A stretch of 64,000 nt of DNA from Massilia sp. KIM (GTDB lineage: Bacteria > Pseudomonadota > Gammaproteobacteria > Burkholderiales > Burkholderiaceae_D), in NCBI RefSeq assembly GCF_002007115.1, contig NZ_MVAD01000002.1:806001-870000 (forward strand). The letters run 5' to 3'. Of the stretch, positions 1 through 10,848 are shown piece by piece. Within the stretch, counting starts at the first letter, position 1. Each line of letters opens with the position of its first letter. Made by a program: the position numbers and the translations under genes. Under the pieces are notes generated by a model. It was not told where the DNA came from. It was given only the letters and a program-made list of their open reading frames with translations, and ran no database searches.

Positions 1-1387
1 GGCTCAGGCCTTCGCTGAGGGTGTTGAAGCCCCAGTTGGCGTAGGGGTCGGCCACCTTGGACGGGAGCACCGCCAGCACCTTCGCGCCGACGTCGGCGCG
101 CACGTCCAGGCCCGCGTGGAAGTGGTCGCGGCTGTCGCCGTTGTAGCTGCCGCGCACCTCGCCCATCACCCCGACCACCTCGTGCACCATGTCCTGGGGG
201 CCGACCGGCCAGGGCATGGGCTCGGTGCGCCGCACCAGCGGCGGCTTGGGGCGCGCGGGCGCGGCTTCGCCGGGGCGCGGCTGGGCCAGGCGGTGCACGC
301 GCGGGGCGGCGCCGTCGGCCACCACCAGGCTGCCGTCGCGGTCGATGGCGATGCCGCGCGGGGCAAAGAGCTGGACCGTGCCGTCCGGGCCGAAGCCGTT
401 CGGGTCGGCCGGCAGGTCGGCGTCCTGCAGTGCGCGCAGCTCGCCTTCCGGCGTGCGCTGCAGGATGCGGCCGGCGCCGGCCGCGACGTACAGGTAGCCG
501 TCGCGCGTGAGCGCCAGCGCGACCGGGCGGCGCAGCACGTGGCGGCGCTCCCCTTCGGGCGGGATGGCGATGGTGCTGACCTGGCCGCTGGGGTCGATCA
601 TGCGCAGCGCGTGGTTGCCGGTGTCGGCCACGTAGAGGGTGCCGTCGCTCGCGGCGGCGATGGCGCTCGGGGTGTCGAAGGCGGCGCTTGCCGCCGGGCC
701 GTCGGCGTAGCCGGGCTTGTCGGCGCCGGCGACGGTGCTCACCGTGCCGTCTTTGGCGATGCGGCGGATGCGGTCGTTGTAGGTGTCGGCCACGTAGACG
801 ATGCCGGCGTCGTCCACCGCGATGCCGACCGGGCCGTTGAACTGGGCCGCGCGGCCGACGCCGTCGGCGTGGCCGGGCGCGCCGTTGCCGGCCAGGGTGG
901 TGACGCTGCCATCCGGGGCCACCTTGCGGATCGCGTGGTTGCCGGTGTCGGCCACGTAGAGATTGCCTTCATGGTCGAGCGCGACGGCCGAGGGCGTGTG
1001 GAAGGCCGCCGCCGCGCCCTTGCCGTCGGCGAAGCCTTCCTTGCCGCCGGCCAGGGTCGAAACCGTGCCGTCGCGCGCGATCAGGCGGATGCGGTTGTTG
1101 TCGCCGCCGTCCGCCACGTAGATGCGGCTCTGGGGATCGAGGGCCACGCCGAAGGGATCGCTGAAACCGCTGGCGGCGGCCGGGCCGTCTGCGTCGCCGG
1201 GCAGGCCGCTGCCGGCCAGGGTGCTCACGCGCGCCGGCCAGAAGGGCGTGGTCTTGTCCACCTTCGGCGTCAATACGGCCAGGCCGCCGCCGGGCTGGGG
1301 TTCGATGCGGTCGGTGAAGTACAGGACCGTGGCGAGGGCGAGAACGCCCGCGCCTGCAAGCGCGGCGAGGAGGGTGGATCGTTTCAC
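1..1387 (-). CDS. NHL-repeat protein with probable C-terminal M23 peptidase domain (partial, cut by window edge)
   Basis: A GTG start is followed by a short hydrophobic N-terminus (about residues 3-23) that looks like a signal peptide or membrane anchor, then a run of NHL beta-propeller repeats with motifs such as YVADGGDNNRI, YVADTGNHAIRKV and YVADTYNDRIRRI, each preceded by a STLAG-type turn. Near residue 424 a new segment, HFHAGLDVRADVGAKVLAV, resembles the H-x-G-x-D zinc-ligand start of an M23 (LytM) peptidase; the rest lies outside the window. NHL propellers bind proteins or ligands in the envelope; an M23 domain would cut peptidoglycan. The only in-frame start before an upstream stop is GTG, without a strong ribosome site. 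The propeller is certain; the M23 call is inferred from one motif. Confidence 0.8.
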   Translation of the reverse strand, partial: MKRSTLLAALAGAGVLALATVLYFTDRIEPQPGGGLAVLTPKVDKTTPFWPARVSTLAGSGLPGDADGPAAASGFSDPFGVALDPQSRIYVADGGDNNRIRLIARDGTVSTLAGGKEGFADGKGAAAAFHTPSAVALDHEGNLYVADTGNHAIRKVAPDGSVTTLAGNGAPGHADGVGRAAQFNGPVGIAVDDAGIVYVADTYNDRIRRIAKDGTVSTVAGADKPGYADGPAASAAFDTPSAIAAASDGTLYVADTGNHALRMIDPSGQVSTIAIPPEGERRHVLRRPVALALTRDGYLYVAAGAGRILQRTPEGELRALQDADLPADPNGFGPDGTVQLFAPRGIAIDRDGSLVVADGAAPRVHRLAQPRPGEAAPARPKPPLVRRTEPMPWPVGPQDMVHEVVGVMGEVRGSYNGDSRDHFHAGLDVRADVGAKVLAVLPSKVADPYANWGFNTLSEGLS

Positions 1388-1474
1388 GGGAGCGGCTGGA
1401 AGAATAGTTCAGGCCGCAATCTTAGCCGATGGGCATGAAATGCGTCGTTCGCGGCCATGCTTGCGCTGCCACCA

Positions 1475-1750
1475 CGTCGTACCGGCACCCACCACGTCAT
1501 TCCCGGACCCACTACGTCATTCCCGGATTTACCACGTCATTCCCGCACCCACCACGTCATTCCCGGACCCACTACGTCATTCCCGGATTTACCACGTCAT
1601 TCCCGCACCCACCACGTCATTCCCGCACCCACCACGTCATTCCCGCACCCACCACGTCATTCCCGCACCCACTACGTCATTCCGCACCCACTACGTCATT
1701 CCGCATCCACTACGTCATTCCGCACCCACTCCGTCATTCCGCACCCACTA
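1475..1750. repeat. Minisatellite array, 20-bp then 19-bp unit, built on CGTCATTCCCG
   Basis: CGTCAT recurs at 1495 and then every 20 bp to 1675, then every 19 bp at 1694, 1713, 1732 and 1751; a degenerate unit precedes at 1475. The unit reads roughly CGTCATTCCCGCACCCACCA, with variants GGACCCACTA and GGATTTACCA. 1501-1560 and 1561-1620 are identical, giving a 60-bp higher-order duplication. The switch to 19 bp is loss of one C (TTCCCG to TTCCG). The last CGTCATT is the outer end of the adjoining REP palindrome, so the array looks like an expansion of that end. There are no unique spacers, so it is not CRISPR. Confidence 0.95.
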
Positions 1751-1857
1751 CGTCATTCCCGCGAAGGCGGGAATCCAAGTCCTTCGCGCAGCCGCGGCAT
1801 CAAAGAAGGTCGCGGGCAGCACGAGGAACTTGGATCCCCGCCTTCGCGGGGATGACG
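1751..1857. repeat. REP/BIME-type inverted repeat pair
   Basis: Two facing half-elements: a left half from CGTCATTCCCGC to GGAATCCAAGT and a right half from AACTTGGATCCCCGC to GGGGATGACG, separated by about 45 bp. Each half also contains its own GC palindrome (CCCGC-gaa-GGCGGG). Related pairs occur at five other intergenic sites here. Such elements are usually non-coding and can act as mRNA stabilisers or gyrase/IHF sites; no function can be read from this copy. Confidence 0.9.
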
Positions 1858-1887
1858 TGTTTGGGCTATGGGGTGACGTGCGGGTAC

Positions 1888-2078
1888 TCCGGGGCGTGAT
1901 GGCGTTCCGGCGCGCGATGGCGTTCCCGGGCGTACTGGCGTTCCGGGGCGTACTGGCGTTCTGGGGCGTGATGGCTTTTCGGGGCCTACAGGCGTTCCGG
2001 GTCTACAGGCGTTCCGGGTCTACAGGCGTTTCGGGATGAAGTGCGGGCGTTCCCGGACGTGCGGGCATTCCCGGAGTC
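1888..2078. repeat. Second minisatellite, 17-19 bp unit around GGCGTTCCGG
   Basis: GGCGTTCCGG and close variants (GGCGTTCTGG, GGCTTTTCGG, GGCGTTTCGG, GGCGTTCCCGG) recur about nine times with 17-19 bp spacing, joined by linkers GGCGTGAT, GGCGTACT or GTCTACA. It is unrelated in unit sequence to the neighbouring 20-bp array but lies only 30 bp beyond the REP element. Reading frames across it stay open only because the repeats lack stop codons. Confidence 0.85.
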
Positions 2079-2108
2079 GCGCGCGCAGTGTGAGGGGCCT
2101 ACAGGGAC

Positions 2109-2495
2109 TTACTTGCCCAGCGCCTGCAAATGCGCGATCTCCTGCGCCACGGCCTGGGTGACCACCTGCCCGATGGCTTGCTGCAGTCCGCCCCGGATTT
2201 CGGCCGTGAAGCCCTCCAGCGCGCCGTTCACGGCTTCCTGGATGCCTTCGCGCAGGCGCTGCTCGATCACGAAATCGATCCGCCCCTGCAGTTGCTGCAA
2301 GATGCGTTCGGTCACGCGCCTTTCCAGCACGCTCCATTCCTCGCCCGTCCAGCGCTCGACGGCGCGACGTTCCAGCTGCTCGGCTTCCAGGGGAGCTGGC
2401 GGCGCGGCGGCCTCCGCCTGGGCCGGCGGCGCCGGCTCGGCCACGATTTCCGTCAGGACGGGAATGCTGGTATCGAATCCGGCTTGTTCGCTCAT
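2109..2495 (-). CDS. Hypothetical protein downstream of holC (possibly DUF2486-like)
   Basis: A 128-residue protein beginning MSEQAGFDTSIPVLTEIV. The first half is rich in Ala, Pro and Glu and looks disordered; the second half (about 55-125) is a predicted amphipathic helix with repeated Glu, Arg and Gln, including RRVTERILQQLQGRIDFV. Its ATG overlaps the holC stop by 4 bp, so the two are translationally coupled. The TSIPVLTE start resembles a small Burkholderiales family (DUF2486) found beside holC. That match is from memory and not tested. Function unknown; a helical partner of the DNA polymerase clamp-loader machinery is possible but unsupported. Confidence 0.8.
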   Translation of the reverse strand: MSEQAGFDTSIPVLTEIVAEPAPPAQAEAAAPPAPLEAEQLERRAVERWTGEEWSVLERRVTERILQQLQGRIDFVIEQRLREGIQEAVNGALEGFTAEIRGGLQQAIGQVVTQAVAQEIAHLQALGK

Positions 2496-2917
2496 GACTG
2501 GCCTGCCACGAAGTGGGTGAGTGGGTAATCCTGCTTCTTGTAGGCGACGTAGCGCTTGCGCCCTTCGGCGGCGTCGGCTTCGTCGGTGGAGATGATCTCG
2601 AACACGCGCGCGAAGCGGTCCACGTTGCCCGGCGTGCGCCGGGTCAGGTTGACCAGCATCTCGTAGTGCGGCAGCGGGGCGTCGTCGTCGGCCGTGATGA
2701 TCACCGGCGTCTGCGGCGCCAGCGGATCGCCCGCCGGCACGTGCGGAATGAAGTCGGTGTCCGACAGGGTCCACAGCGCGGCGTCCAGCGCCGCGGCCTG
2801 TTCCTCGCTCTCGGCCAGCACCACCACCCGGGCGCGCGAGGCGTAGGCCTTGCGCGCCAGGCGGCAGGCGTAACTCAGCTTGTCGGCGATATTGGTGTGA
2901 AAGTCGATCCGGGTCAT
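2492..2917 (-). CDS. holC: DNA polymerase III subunit chi
   Basis: The 141-residue protein has the HolC pattern: MTRIDFHTNIADKL start, a central LPHYEMLVNLTRRTPGNVDRF block and FEIISTDEADAAEGRKRY near the C-terminus. Chi joins psi in the clamp-loader complex and contacts the tail of single-stranded-DNA-binding protein during replication. Length matches the family (about 140-150). It lies 46 bp downstream of prlC, and its stop overlaps the start of the next small gene, so the folD-prlC-holC-2109 block reads as one minus-strand operon. Confidence 0.93.
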   Translation of the reverse strand: MTRIDFHTNIADKLSYACRLARKAYASRARVVVLAESEEQAAALDAALWTLSDTDFIPHVPAGDPLAPQTPVIITADDDAPLPHYEMLVNLTRRTPGNVDRFARVFEIISTDEADAAEGRKRYVAYKKQDYPLTHFVAGQS

Positions 2918-2963
2918 GGCGTGGCGTCGTCGAAACGGGGAGGGCGGACCCTCCCCGGGAACA

Positions 2964-5045
2964 TCAGGCGTGCATGCCGCTGTGGCGCAGCAGCGCGTCG
3001 ATCTGCGGCTCGCGGCCGCGGAAGGCCTTGAAGGATTCCAGCGCCGGGCGCGAGCCGCCCACCGCCAGGATCTCGCGCTGGAAGCGGCGGCCGGTCTCGA
3101 CCAGCTGCTCGGCGCCCTGCTCGAGCGCTTCCTCGAAGGCCGCGTAGGCGTCGGCGGACAGCACCTCGGCCCACTTGTAGCTGTAGTAGCCAGCCGCGTA
3201 GCCGCCCGCGAAGATGTGGCTGAACGAATGCTGGAAGCGGTTGAAGGACGGCGGGATCACCACCGCGAACTGCTTCCTGATGTCGTCGATCAGCTGCTGC
3301 ACGGTGCGCTCGCTGTTCGGGTCGAAGTCGTAGTGCAGGTGCATGTCGATCAGCGAGAACTCCACCTGGCGCAGGGTCTGCAGGCCGGACTGGAAGTTCT
3401 TGGCCGCCATCATCTTGTCGTACAGGGCGCGCGGCAGCGGCTCGCCGCTCTTCACGTGGGCCGTCATCTGCTGCAGCTTGTCCCACTCCCAGCAGAAGTT
3501 CTCCATGAACTGGGAAGGCAGCTCGACCGCGTCCCATTCCACGCCCGAGATGCCGGACACCGACAGCTCCTCGACTTCGGTCAGCATGTGGTGCAGGCCG
3601 TGGCCGAACTCGTGGAACAGGGTGATCACCTCGTCGTGGGTGAACAGCGAAGGCTGCAGCTTGCCGTCCACGGTGGCGGGCGGGGTGAAGTTGCAGGTCA
3701 GGTAGGCGATCGGGGTCTGCACGATGCCGCCCGTGGTCAGGCGGCGGCCGCGCGCGTCGTCCATCCAGGCGCCCTGCGCCTTGCCGGCGCGGGCATACAG
3801 GTCGAGGTAGAACTGGCCCACCAGCTGGCCCGCGCGCTCGATGCGGAAGAAGCGCACGTCCGGATGCCAGACCGGGGCGGTATCGGGCTTGATCTGGACG
3901 CTGAACAGGTTCTCGATCACGCCGAACAGGCCCGCCACCACCTTATGCTCGGGGAAGTATTCCTTCACTTCCTGGGCCGAGAAGGCGTAGCGCTTCTCGC
4001 GCAGCTTCTCGGAGGCGTAGGTGACGTCCCAGCTCTGCAGCTCGTCGATGCCCAGCTCCGCGCGGGCGAAGGCGCGCAGCTCTTCCAGGTCTTTCTCGGC
4101 GAAGGGACGGGCGCGACGCGCCAGGTCTTCCAGGAACTCGACCACGTGCTGCGGGCTCTCGGCCATCTTGGGCACCAGCGAGACTTCGGCGTAGTTGGCG
4201 TAGTCGAGCAGCACGGCTTCCTCGTGGCGCAGCCTGAGGAGCTCGAGGATGTTGCCGCTGTTGTCCCATTTCTCGGGCTGGCTGAACACCGTGCCCGTGT
4301 CCGAGGCCTTGGTGGCGTTGGCGCGGTAGATGGTCTCGCGCAGGGCGCGGTTGTCGGCGAACTGCAGCACCGGGAAGTAGGAGGGGAAATGCAGGGTGAA
4401 CTGCCAGCCGGCCTTGCCGTCCTTCTCGGCGGCGGCGCGCGCGGCCTGCTTGACGTCCTCGGGCAGGCCGGCCAGTTCGGCTTCGTCCTCGACCACCAGC
4501 TTGTAGTCGTTGGTCGCGTCCAGCACGTTTTCCGAGAAGCGGGTCGACAGGGCCGACTGCTGCTCCTGGATCTCGGCGAAACGGCGCTTTTTATCTTCCG
4601 GCAGCTCGGCGCCGCTGAGGCGGAAGGTGCGCAGCGAATTCTCGACCGTGCGCTTGCGCGCCGCGCTCAGGCCCTCGTATTCCGGGCTGGCGCGCAGCGC
4701 CTTGTACTTGGCGAACAGGGCCTCGTTCTGGCCCAGCATGGTCCAGAACTCGATGACCTTGGGCTGGTTCTCGTTGTAGACCGCGCGCAGCTCGGGCGTG
4801 TCGACCACGTGGTTCAGGTGGTTGACCACGCCCCAGGCGCGGCCCAGGCGCTCGGTGGCTTCTTCGAGGGGCACCACGAAACTGTTCCAGCTGACCGTGT
4901 CGCCCGGCGCTTCCAGCTGCGCGACCACGGCGGCCGCGTCCTTGATCAGCTGGTCGATGGCGGGCGTGACGTGTTCGGGCTTGACCTGGTCGAAGCGGGT
5001 CAGGCCGGAAAAGTCGAGGAGGGGATTGCTGGTGTCGGTACTCAT
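2964..5045 (-). CDS. prlC: M3 family oligopeptidase A (PrlC/OpdA)
   Basis: This 693-residue protein carries the thermolysin-like zinc motif HEFGH (within TLFHEFGHGLHHMLTEVEEL, about residue 475) followed by the SGVEWDAVELPSQFMENF segment that supplies the third ligand region in M3 peptidases. Oligopeptidase A degrades short peptides, including cleaved signal peptides, in the cytoplasm; no signal peptide is visible. Length matches the E. coli enzyme. The ATG giving MSTDTSNPLLDFSG is chosen; a longer in-frame extension is Arg-rich and overlaps folD. It starts 17 bp after folD ends. Confidence 0.94.
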   Translation of the reverse strand: MSTDTSNPLLDFSGLTRFDQVKPEHVTPAIDQLIKDAAAVVAQLEAPGDTVSWNSFVVPLEEATERLGRAWGVVNHLNHVVDTPELRAVYNENQPKVIEFWTMLGQNEALFAKYKALRASPEYEGLSAARKRTVENSLRTFRLSGAELPEDKKRRFAEIQEQQSALSTRFSENVLDATNDYKLVVEDEAELAGLPEDVKQAARAAAEKDGKAGWQFTLHFPSYFPVLQFADNRALRETIYRANATKASDTGTVFSQPEKWDNSGNILELLRLRHEEAVLLDYANYAEVSLVPKMAESPQHVVEFLEDLARRARPFAEKDLEELRAFARAELGIDELQSWDVTYASEKLREKRYAFSAQEVKEYFPEHKVVAGLFGVIENLFSVQIKPDTAPVWHPDVRFFRIERAGQLVGQFYLDLYARAGKAQGAWMDDARGRRLTTGGIVQTPIAYLTCNFTPPATVDGKLQPSLFTHDEVITLFHEFGHGLHHMLTEVEELSVSGISGVEWDAVELPSQFMENFCWEWDKLQQMTAHVKSGEPLPRALYDKMMAAKNFQSGLQTLRQVEFSLIDMHLHYDFDPNSERTVQQLIDDIRKQFAVVIPPSFNRFQHSFSHIFAGGYAAGYYSYKWAEVLSADAYAAFEEALEQGAEQLVETGRRFQREILAVGGSRPALESFKAFRGREPQIDALLRHSGMHA

Positions 5046-5062
5046 GGCGCTCCTTGTTCGGT

Positions 5063-5971
5063 TCAGGCCAGGCCGGCTTTCGGTTCCATGCCCGATGCCT
5101 GGCCCGGCGTTGCTTGGCCACTCGCGTGCACGCGCTGCGCGGACTCGAGGGTGTTCATCAACAGCATCGTGATCGTCATCGGACCGACGCCGCCCGGCAC
5201 CGGGGTGATGTGGGACGCCACCTCGGACACGCCGGCGAAGTCGACGTCGCCGCACAGCTTGCCCGCGTCGTCGCGGTTCATGCCGACGTCGATCACGATC
5301 GCGCCCGGCTTGACCATGTCGGCGGTCAGGGTGTTGCGGCGGCCGACGGCGGCCACGACCACGTCGGCCTGGCGGGTATGGTAGCCCAGGTCCGGCGTTG
5401 CGCTATGGCAGATGGTGACGGTGGCGTTGGCTTGCAAGAGCAGCAGGGCCATCGGCTTGCCGACCGTGTTCGAGCGGCCGATCACCACCGCGTGCTTGCC
5501 GCGCAGGTCGACGCCGGTGGTCTCGATCAGCTTCATGCAGCCGTAGGGGGTGCAGGGGCGGAAGCCCGGCAGGTTGGCGACCAGCTCGCCGGCCGACAGC
5601 ACCGAATAGCCGTCCACGTCCTTGCTGGTGGCGATCGCCTCGATCACCTTGCTCGGATCGATGTGCTTGGGCAGGGGCATCTGCACCAGGATGCCGTGGA
5701 TCGCCGGGTCGGCGTTCAGGGCGGCGATACGGTCGAGCAGGGCCTGCTCGCTGAGGTCGGCGTCATACTTCTCCAGCACCGAGTGGAAGCCCACGTCGCC
5801 GCAGGCCTTCACCTTGTTTCGCACGTAGACGTGGCTGGCCGGGTCTTCGCCGACCAGGATCACCGCCAGGCCGGGCTGGCGGCCGGCGGCCGTGAGCTGG
5901 GCGGCGCGTTCCTTGATGTCGGCGCGCAGTTGTTGGGAAAGGAGGACTCCGTCGATCAGTTGGGCAGGCAT
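5063..5971 (-). CDS. folD: Bifunctional methylenetetrahydrofolate dehydrogenase / methenyltetrahydrofolate cyclohydrolase
   Basis: FolD interconverts 5,10-methylene-, methenyl- and 10-formyl-tetrahydrofolate with NADP. The 302-residue protein has the catalytic [14 protein letters not shown] segment (Tyr-x3-Lys), the [13 protein letters not shown] and [12 protein letters not shown] signatures, and the NADP-binding [17 protein letters not shown] loop. The ATG beginning [15 protein letters not shown] fits the family; a GTG five codons upstream is an alternative and neither has a strong ribosome site. It is the first gene of the minus-strand operon, divergent from aceE. The product links to purN, further along the window, through 10-formyl-THF. 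Confidence 0.96.
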   Translation of the reverse strand: MPAQLIDGVLLSQQLRADIKERAAQLTAAGRQPGLAVILVGEDPASHVYVRNKVKACGDVGFHSVLEKYDADLSEQALLDRIAALNADPAIHGILVQMPLPKHIDPSKVIEAIATSKDVDGYSVLSAGELVANLPGFRPCTPYGCMKLIETTGVDLRGKHAVVIGRSNTVGKPMALLLLQANATVTICHSATPDLGYHTRQADVVVAAVGRRNTLTADMVKPGAIVIDVGMNRDDAGKLCGDVDFAGVSEVASHITPVPGGVGPMTITMLLMNTLESAQRVHASGQATPGQASGMEPKAGLA

Positions 5972-5986
5972 GGTAGGGCTCGTCAC

Positions 5987-6322
5987 TGGGCAAAAACAGG
6001 ATTATAAGGCCCCGCACCCGAATCGCGCGCCGCCGCCGCTCAAGCATCGTCATCCTTCCGGGTGGGTTCTCACCAAGGCGAGAGCCGTTTCCCGCCTGTC
6101 AACCCTCATCCCGTTATACGATCCCCTGTGAACCGCGCAGGGAAAAATGTGCGCTTGCAGCATAGCATTTTACATTGTGGAATGACATACCGTAATTTGA
6201 AAAAGCCAAAATCCGCTGTTAGAATCGAATGGTTTATGTATAGATATTTGTAATTTCCACCAAACCGCCGCCAGCCTGTCTAGGGAATCCGGGCGGGGCG
6301 CCACACTCAAGGAGACGCAGTA
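5987..6322. other. Divergent intergenic region folD / aceE
   Basis: Gene-free stretch of about 336 bp, clearly more AT-rich between 6150 and 6255 than its surroundings. It holds the aceE promoter and must also hold the folD promoter on the other strand, which I could not pin down. A purine-rich ribosome site, AAGGAGACGC, precedes the aceE ATG. No riboswitch or PdhR-like dyad was recognised. Confidence 0.7.
6197..6225 (+). promoter_or_regulatory. Predicted sigma-70 promoter of aceE
   Basis: TTGAAA at 6197-6202 and TAGAAT at 6220-6225 are separated by exactly 17 bp in an AT-rich stretch. This predicts a transcript start near 6232 and a leader of about 90 nt before the aceE ATG. One mismatch from consensus in each hexamer region makes this a strong prediction. 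Confidence 0.7.
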
Positions 6323-9019
<2,697 letters not shown>

Positions 9020-9025
9020 ATGCTC

Positions 9026-9127
9026 CGTCGCCCCCGCGCAGGCGGGGGCCCAGGTTCCCCGGCGCGGCCTGAACACCCTTCATGGCCGTCCGAGCGAACT
9101 TGGGTCCCCGCCTTCGCGGGGACGACG
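9026..9127. repeat. REP/BIME-type inverted repeat inside the aceE-aceF operon
   Basis: Left half starts CGTCGCCCCCGC, right half ends CCTTCGCGGGGACGACG; the inner ends read CCCAGGTT and CTTGGGTCC. It is a diverged relative of the other REP pairs, with compensating changes in both halves (CGTCG/CGACG and GGGCCCA/TGGGTCC), as expected if pairing matters. Its place between two genes of one operon suggests an mRNA hairpin able to separate aceE and aceF expression or protect the upstream message. Confidence 0.85.
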
Positions 9128-9165
9128 TGTGGCGAACTCGAATAAAAAAATTTGGAGCTAACACT

Positions 9166-10836
9166 ATGAGCATTGTGGAAGTCAAAGTCCCCGACATCGG
9201 CGACTTCAAGGAAGTGGAAGTGATCGAGCTGATGGTCAAGCCGGGCGACACCATCAAGGTCGACCAGTCGCTGATCACGGTCGAATCGGACAAGGCCAGC
9301 ATGGAGATCCCGTCCAGCCATGCGGGCGTGGTCAAGGAAATCAAGGTCAAGGTCGGTGACAAGGTCGCCGAAGGCGCGCTGGTGCTGCTGCTCGAGGAAG
9401 CCGCCGGCGCCGCTGCGCCCGCGCCTGCCGCCGCAGCGCCGGCTCCGGCCGCGGCCGCACCGGCCCCCGCCGCAGCGGCCCCTGCGCCCGCAGCCGCTCC
9501 CGCAGCCTCGGGCGGCATCGTCGAAGTCACCGTGCCGGACATCGGCGACTTCGCGGAAGTCGAAGTCATCGAACTGATGGTCAAGCCGGGCGACACGATC
9601 AAGGTCGACCAGTCGCTGATCACCGTCGAATCGGACAAGGCCAGCATGGAGATCCCGTCCAGCCATGCGGGCGTGGTCAAGGAACTGAAGGTCAAGGTGG
9701 GCGACAAGGTCGCCAAGGGTTCGCTGGTGCTGCTGGTGGAAGCCAGCGGCGGCGCACCGGCAGCCGCTCCGGCGGCCGCCGCTCCTGCGCCGGCAGCAGC
9801 CGCGCCGGCTGCCGCACCTGCCGCTGCGCCTGCCGCGGCCGCTACTGTTGCTGCTGCTGCTCCGGCGCCGGCCGCCGCCCCGGCGCAAGGCGTCACCGGC
9901 TCCAAGGCCCACGCTTCGCCCTCGATCCGCAAGTTCGCCCGTGAACTGGGCGTGGACCTGTCCAAGGTCCCGGGCTCGGGCCCGAAAGGCCGCATCACCC
10001 AGCAGGACGTGCAGAACTTCGTCAAGGGCGTGATGGCCAATGCCGGCAAGCCGGCAGCCCCGGCAGCCGCCGGCGGCGGCGCGGGCGGCGGCATGAGCGT
10101 GCTGCCATGGCCGTCGCTGGACTTCTCGAAGTTCGGCCCGACCGAAATCGTAGCCCTGCCGCGCATCAAGAAGATCTCCGGCCCGAACCTGCACCGCAAC
10201 TGGGTCATGATCCCGCACGTCACGCATTTCGAGGACGCCGACGTGACCGACCTGGAACAGTTCCGCGTCGATTCGAACGCCGCGCTGGCCAAGCAGAAGT
10301 CGACCGTCAAGCTGACCATGCTGGCCTTCGTCATCAAGGCGAGCGTCGCCGCGCTGAAGAAGTTCCCGCAATTTAACTCGTCGCTGTCGGAAGACGGCGG
10401 CAGCCTGATCGTCAAGCAGTACTACAACATCGGCTTCGCCGCCGACACCCCGAACGGCCTGGTGGTTCCGGTCGTGAAGGATGCCGACAAGAAGACGATC
10501 TCGCAGATCGCCACCGAGATGACCGAACTGTCGGCCCAGGCGCGCGAGGGCAAGCTCTCGCCGGCGTCGATGCAGGGCGCAACCTTCACCATCTCCTCGC
10601 TGGGCGGGATCGGCGGCACCGCTTTCACCCCGATCATCAACGCACCGGAAGTGGCCATCCTGGGCCTGTCCAAGTCGGCGATGAAGCCGGTGTGGGACGG
10701 TTCGGCATTCCAGCCGCGCCTGGTGCTGCCGCTGTCGCTGTCCTACGACCACCGCGTGATCGACGGCGCCGGCGCGGCCCGCTTCGCGGCCTACCTGGCC
10801 GACGTGCTGGCCGACCTGCGCAAGACCCTTCTGTAA
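9166..10836 (+). CDS. aceF: Dihydrolipoyllysine acetyltransferase (pyruvate dehydrogenase E2), two lipoyl domains
   Basis: AceF moves the acetyl group from E1 to CoA and forms the core of the complex. The 556-residue protein has two lipoyl domains (about 3-75 and 121-195), each with the lipoylated lysine in [10 protein letters not shown], joined by Ala-Pro linkers; a peripheral-subunit-binding domain near residue 250 ([19 protein letters not shown]); and a catalytic domain ending in [15 protein letters not shown] with active-site His about 529 and Asp 533. GGAG lies 8 bp before the chosen ATG, whereas the open frame upstream runs into the REP element. lpdA follows after 12 bp. Confidence 0.98.
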   Translation: MSIVEVKVPDIGDFKEVEVIELMVKPGDTIKVDQSLITVESDKASMEIPSSHAGVVKEIKVKVGDKVAEGALVLLLEEAAGAAAPAPAAAAPAPAAAAPAPAAAAPAPAAAPAASGGIVEVTVPDIGDFAEVEVIELMVKPGDTIKVDQSLITVESDKASMEIPSSHAGVVKELKVKVGDKVAKGSLVLLVEASGGAPAAAPAAAAPAPAAAAPAAAPAAAPAAAATVAAAAPAPAAAPAQGVTGSKAHASPSIRKFARELGVDLSKVPGSGPKGRITQQDVQNFVKGVMANAGKPAAPAAAGGGAGGGMSVLPWPSLDFSKFGPTEIVALPRIKKISGPNLHRNWVMIPHVTHFEDADVTDLEQFRVDSNAALAKQKSTVKLTMLAFVIKASVAALKKFPQFNSSLSEDGGSLIVKQYYNIGFAADTPNGLVVPVVKDADKKTISQIATEMTELSAQAREGKLSPASMQGATFTISSLGGIGGTAFTPIINAPEVAILGLSKSAMKPVWDGSAFQPRLVLPLSLSYDHRVIDGAGAARFAAYLADVLADLRKTLL

Positions 10837-10848
10837 GGAGCGCCGAGT

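Noticed and set aside
1475..1760. Possible CRISPR array
   Set aside because: Units are contiguous with no unique spacers, and no cas genes are present.
1122..2039. Long open frames across the 20-bp array encoding THHVIPAPTTSFP-type repeats
   Set aside because: All three frames are open only because the repeat has no stop codon; no ribosome site, and the unit (20 then 19 bp) is not a multiple of three.
5987..6322. Riboswitch or PdhR operator before aceE
   Set aside because: No conserved riboswitch core or recognisable PdhR dyad could be found by eye; only a sigma-70 promoter is supported.
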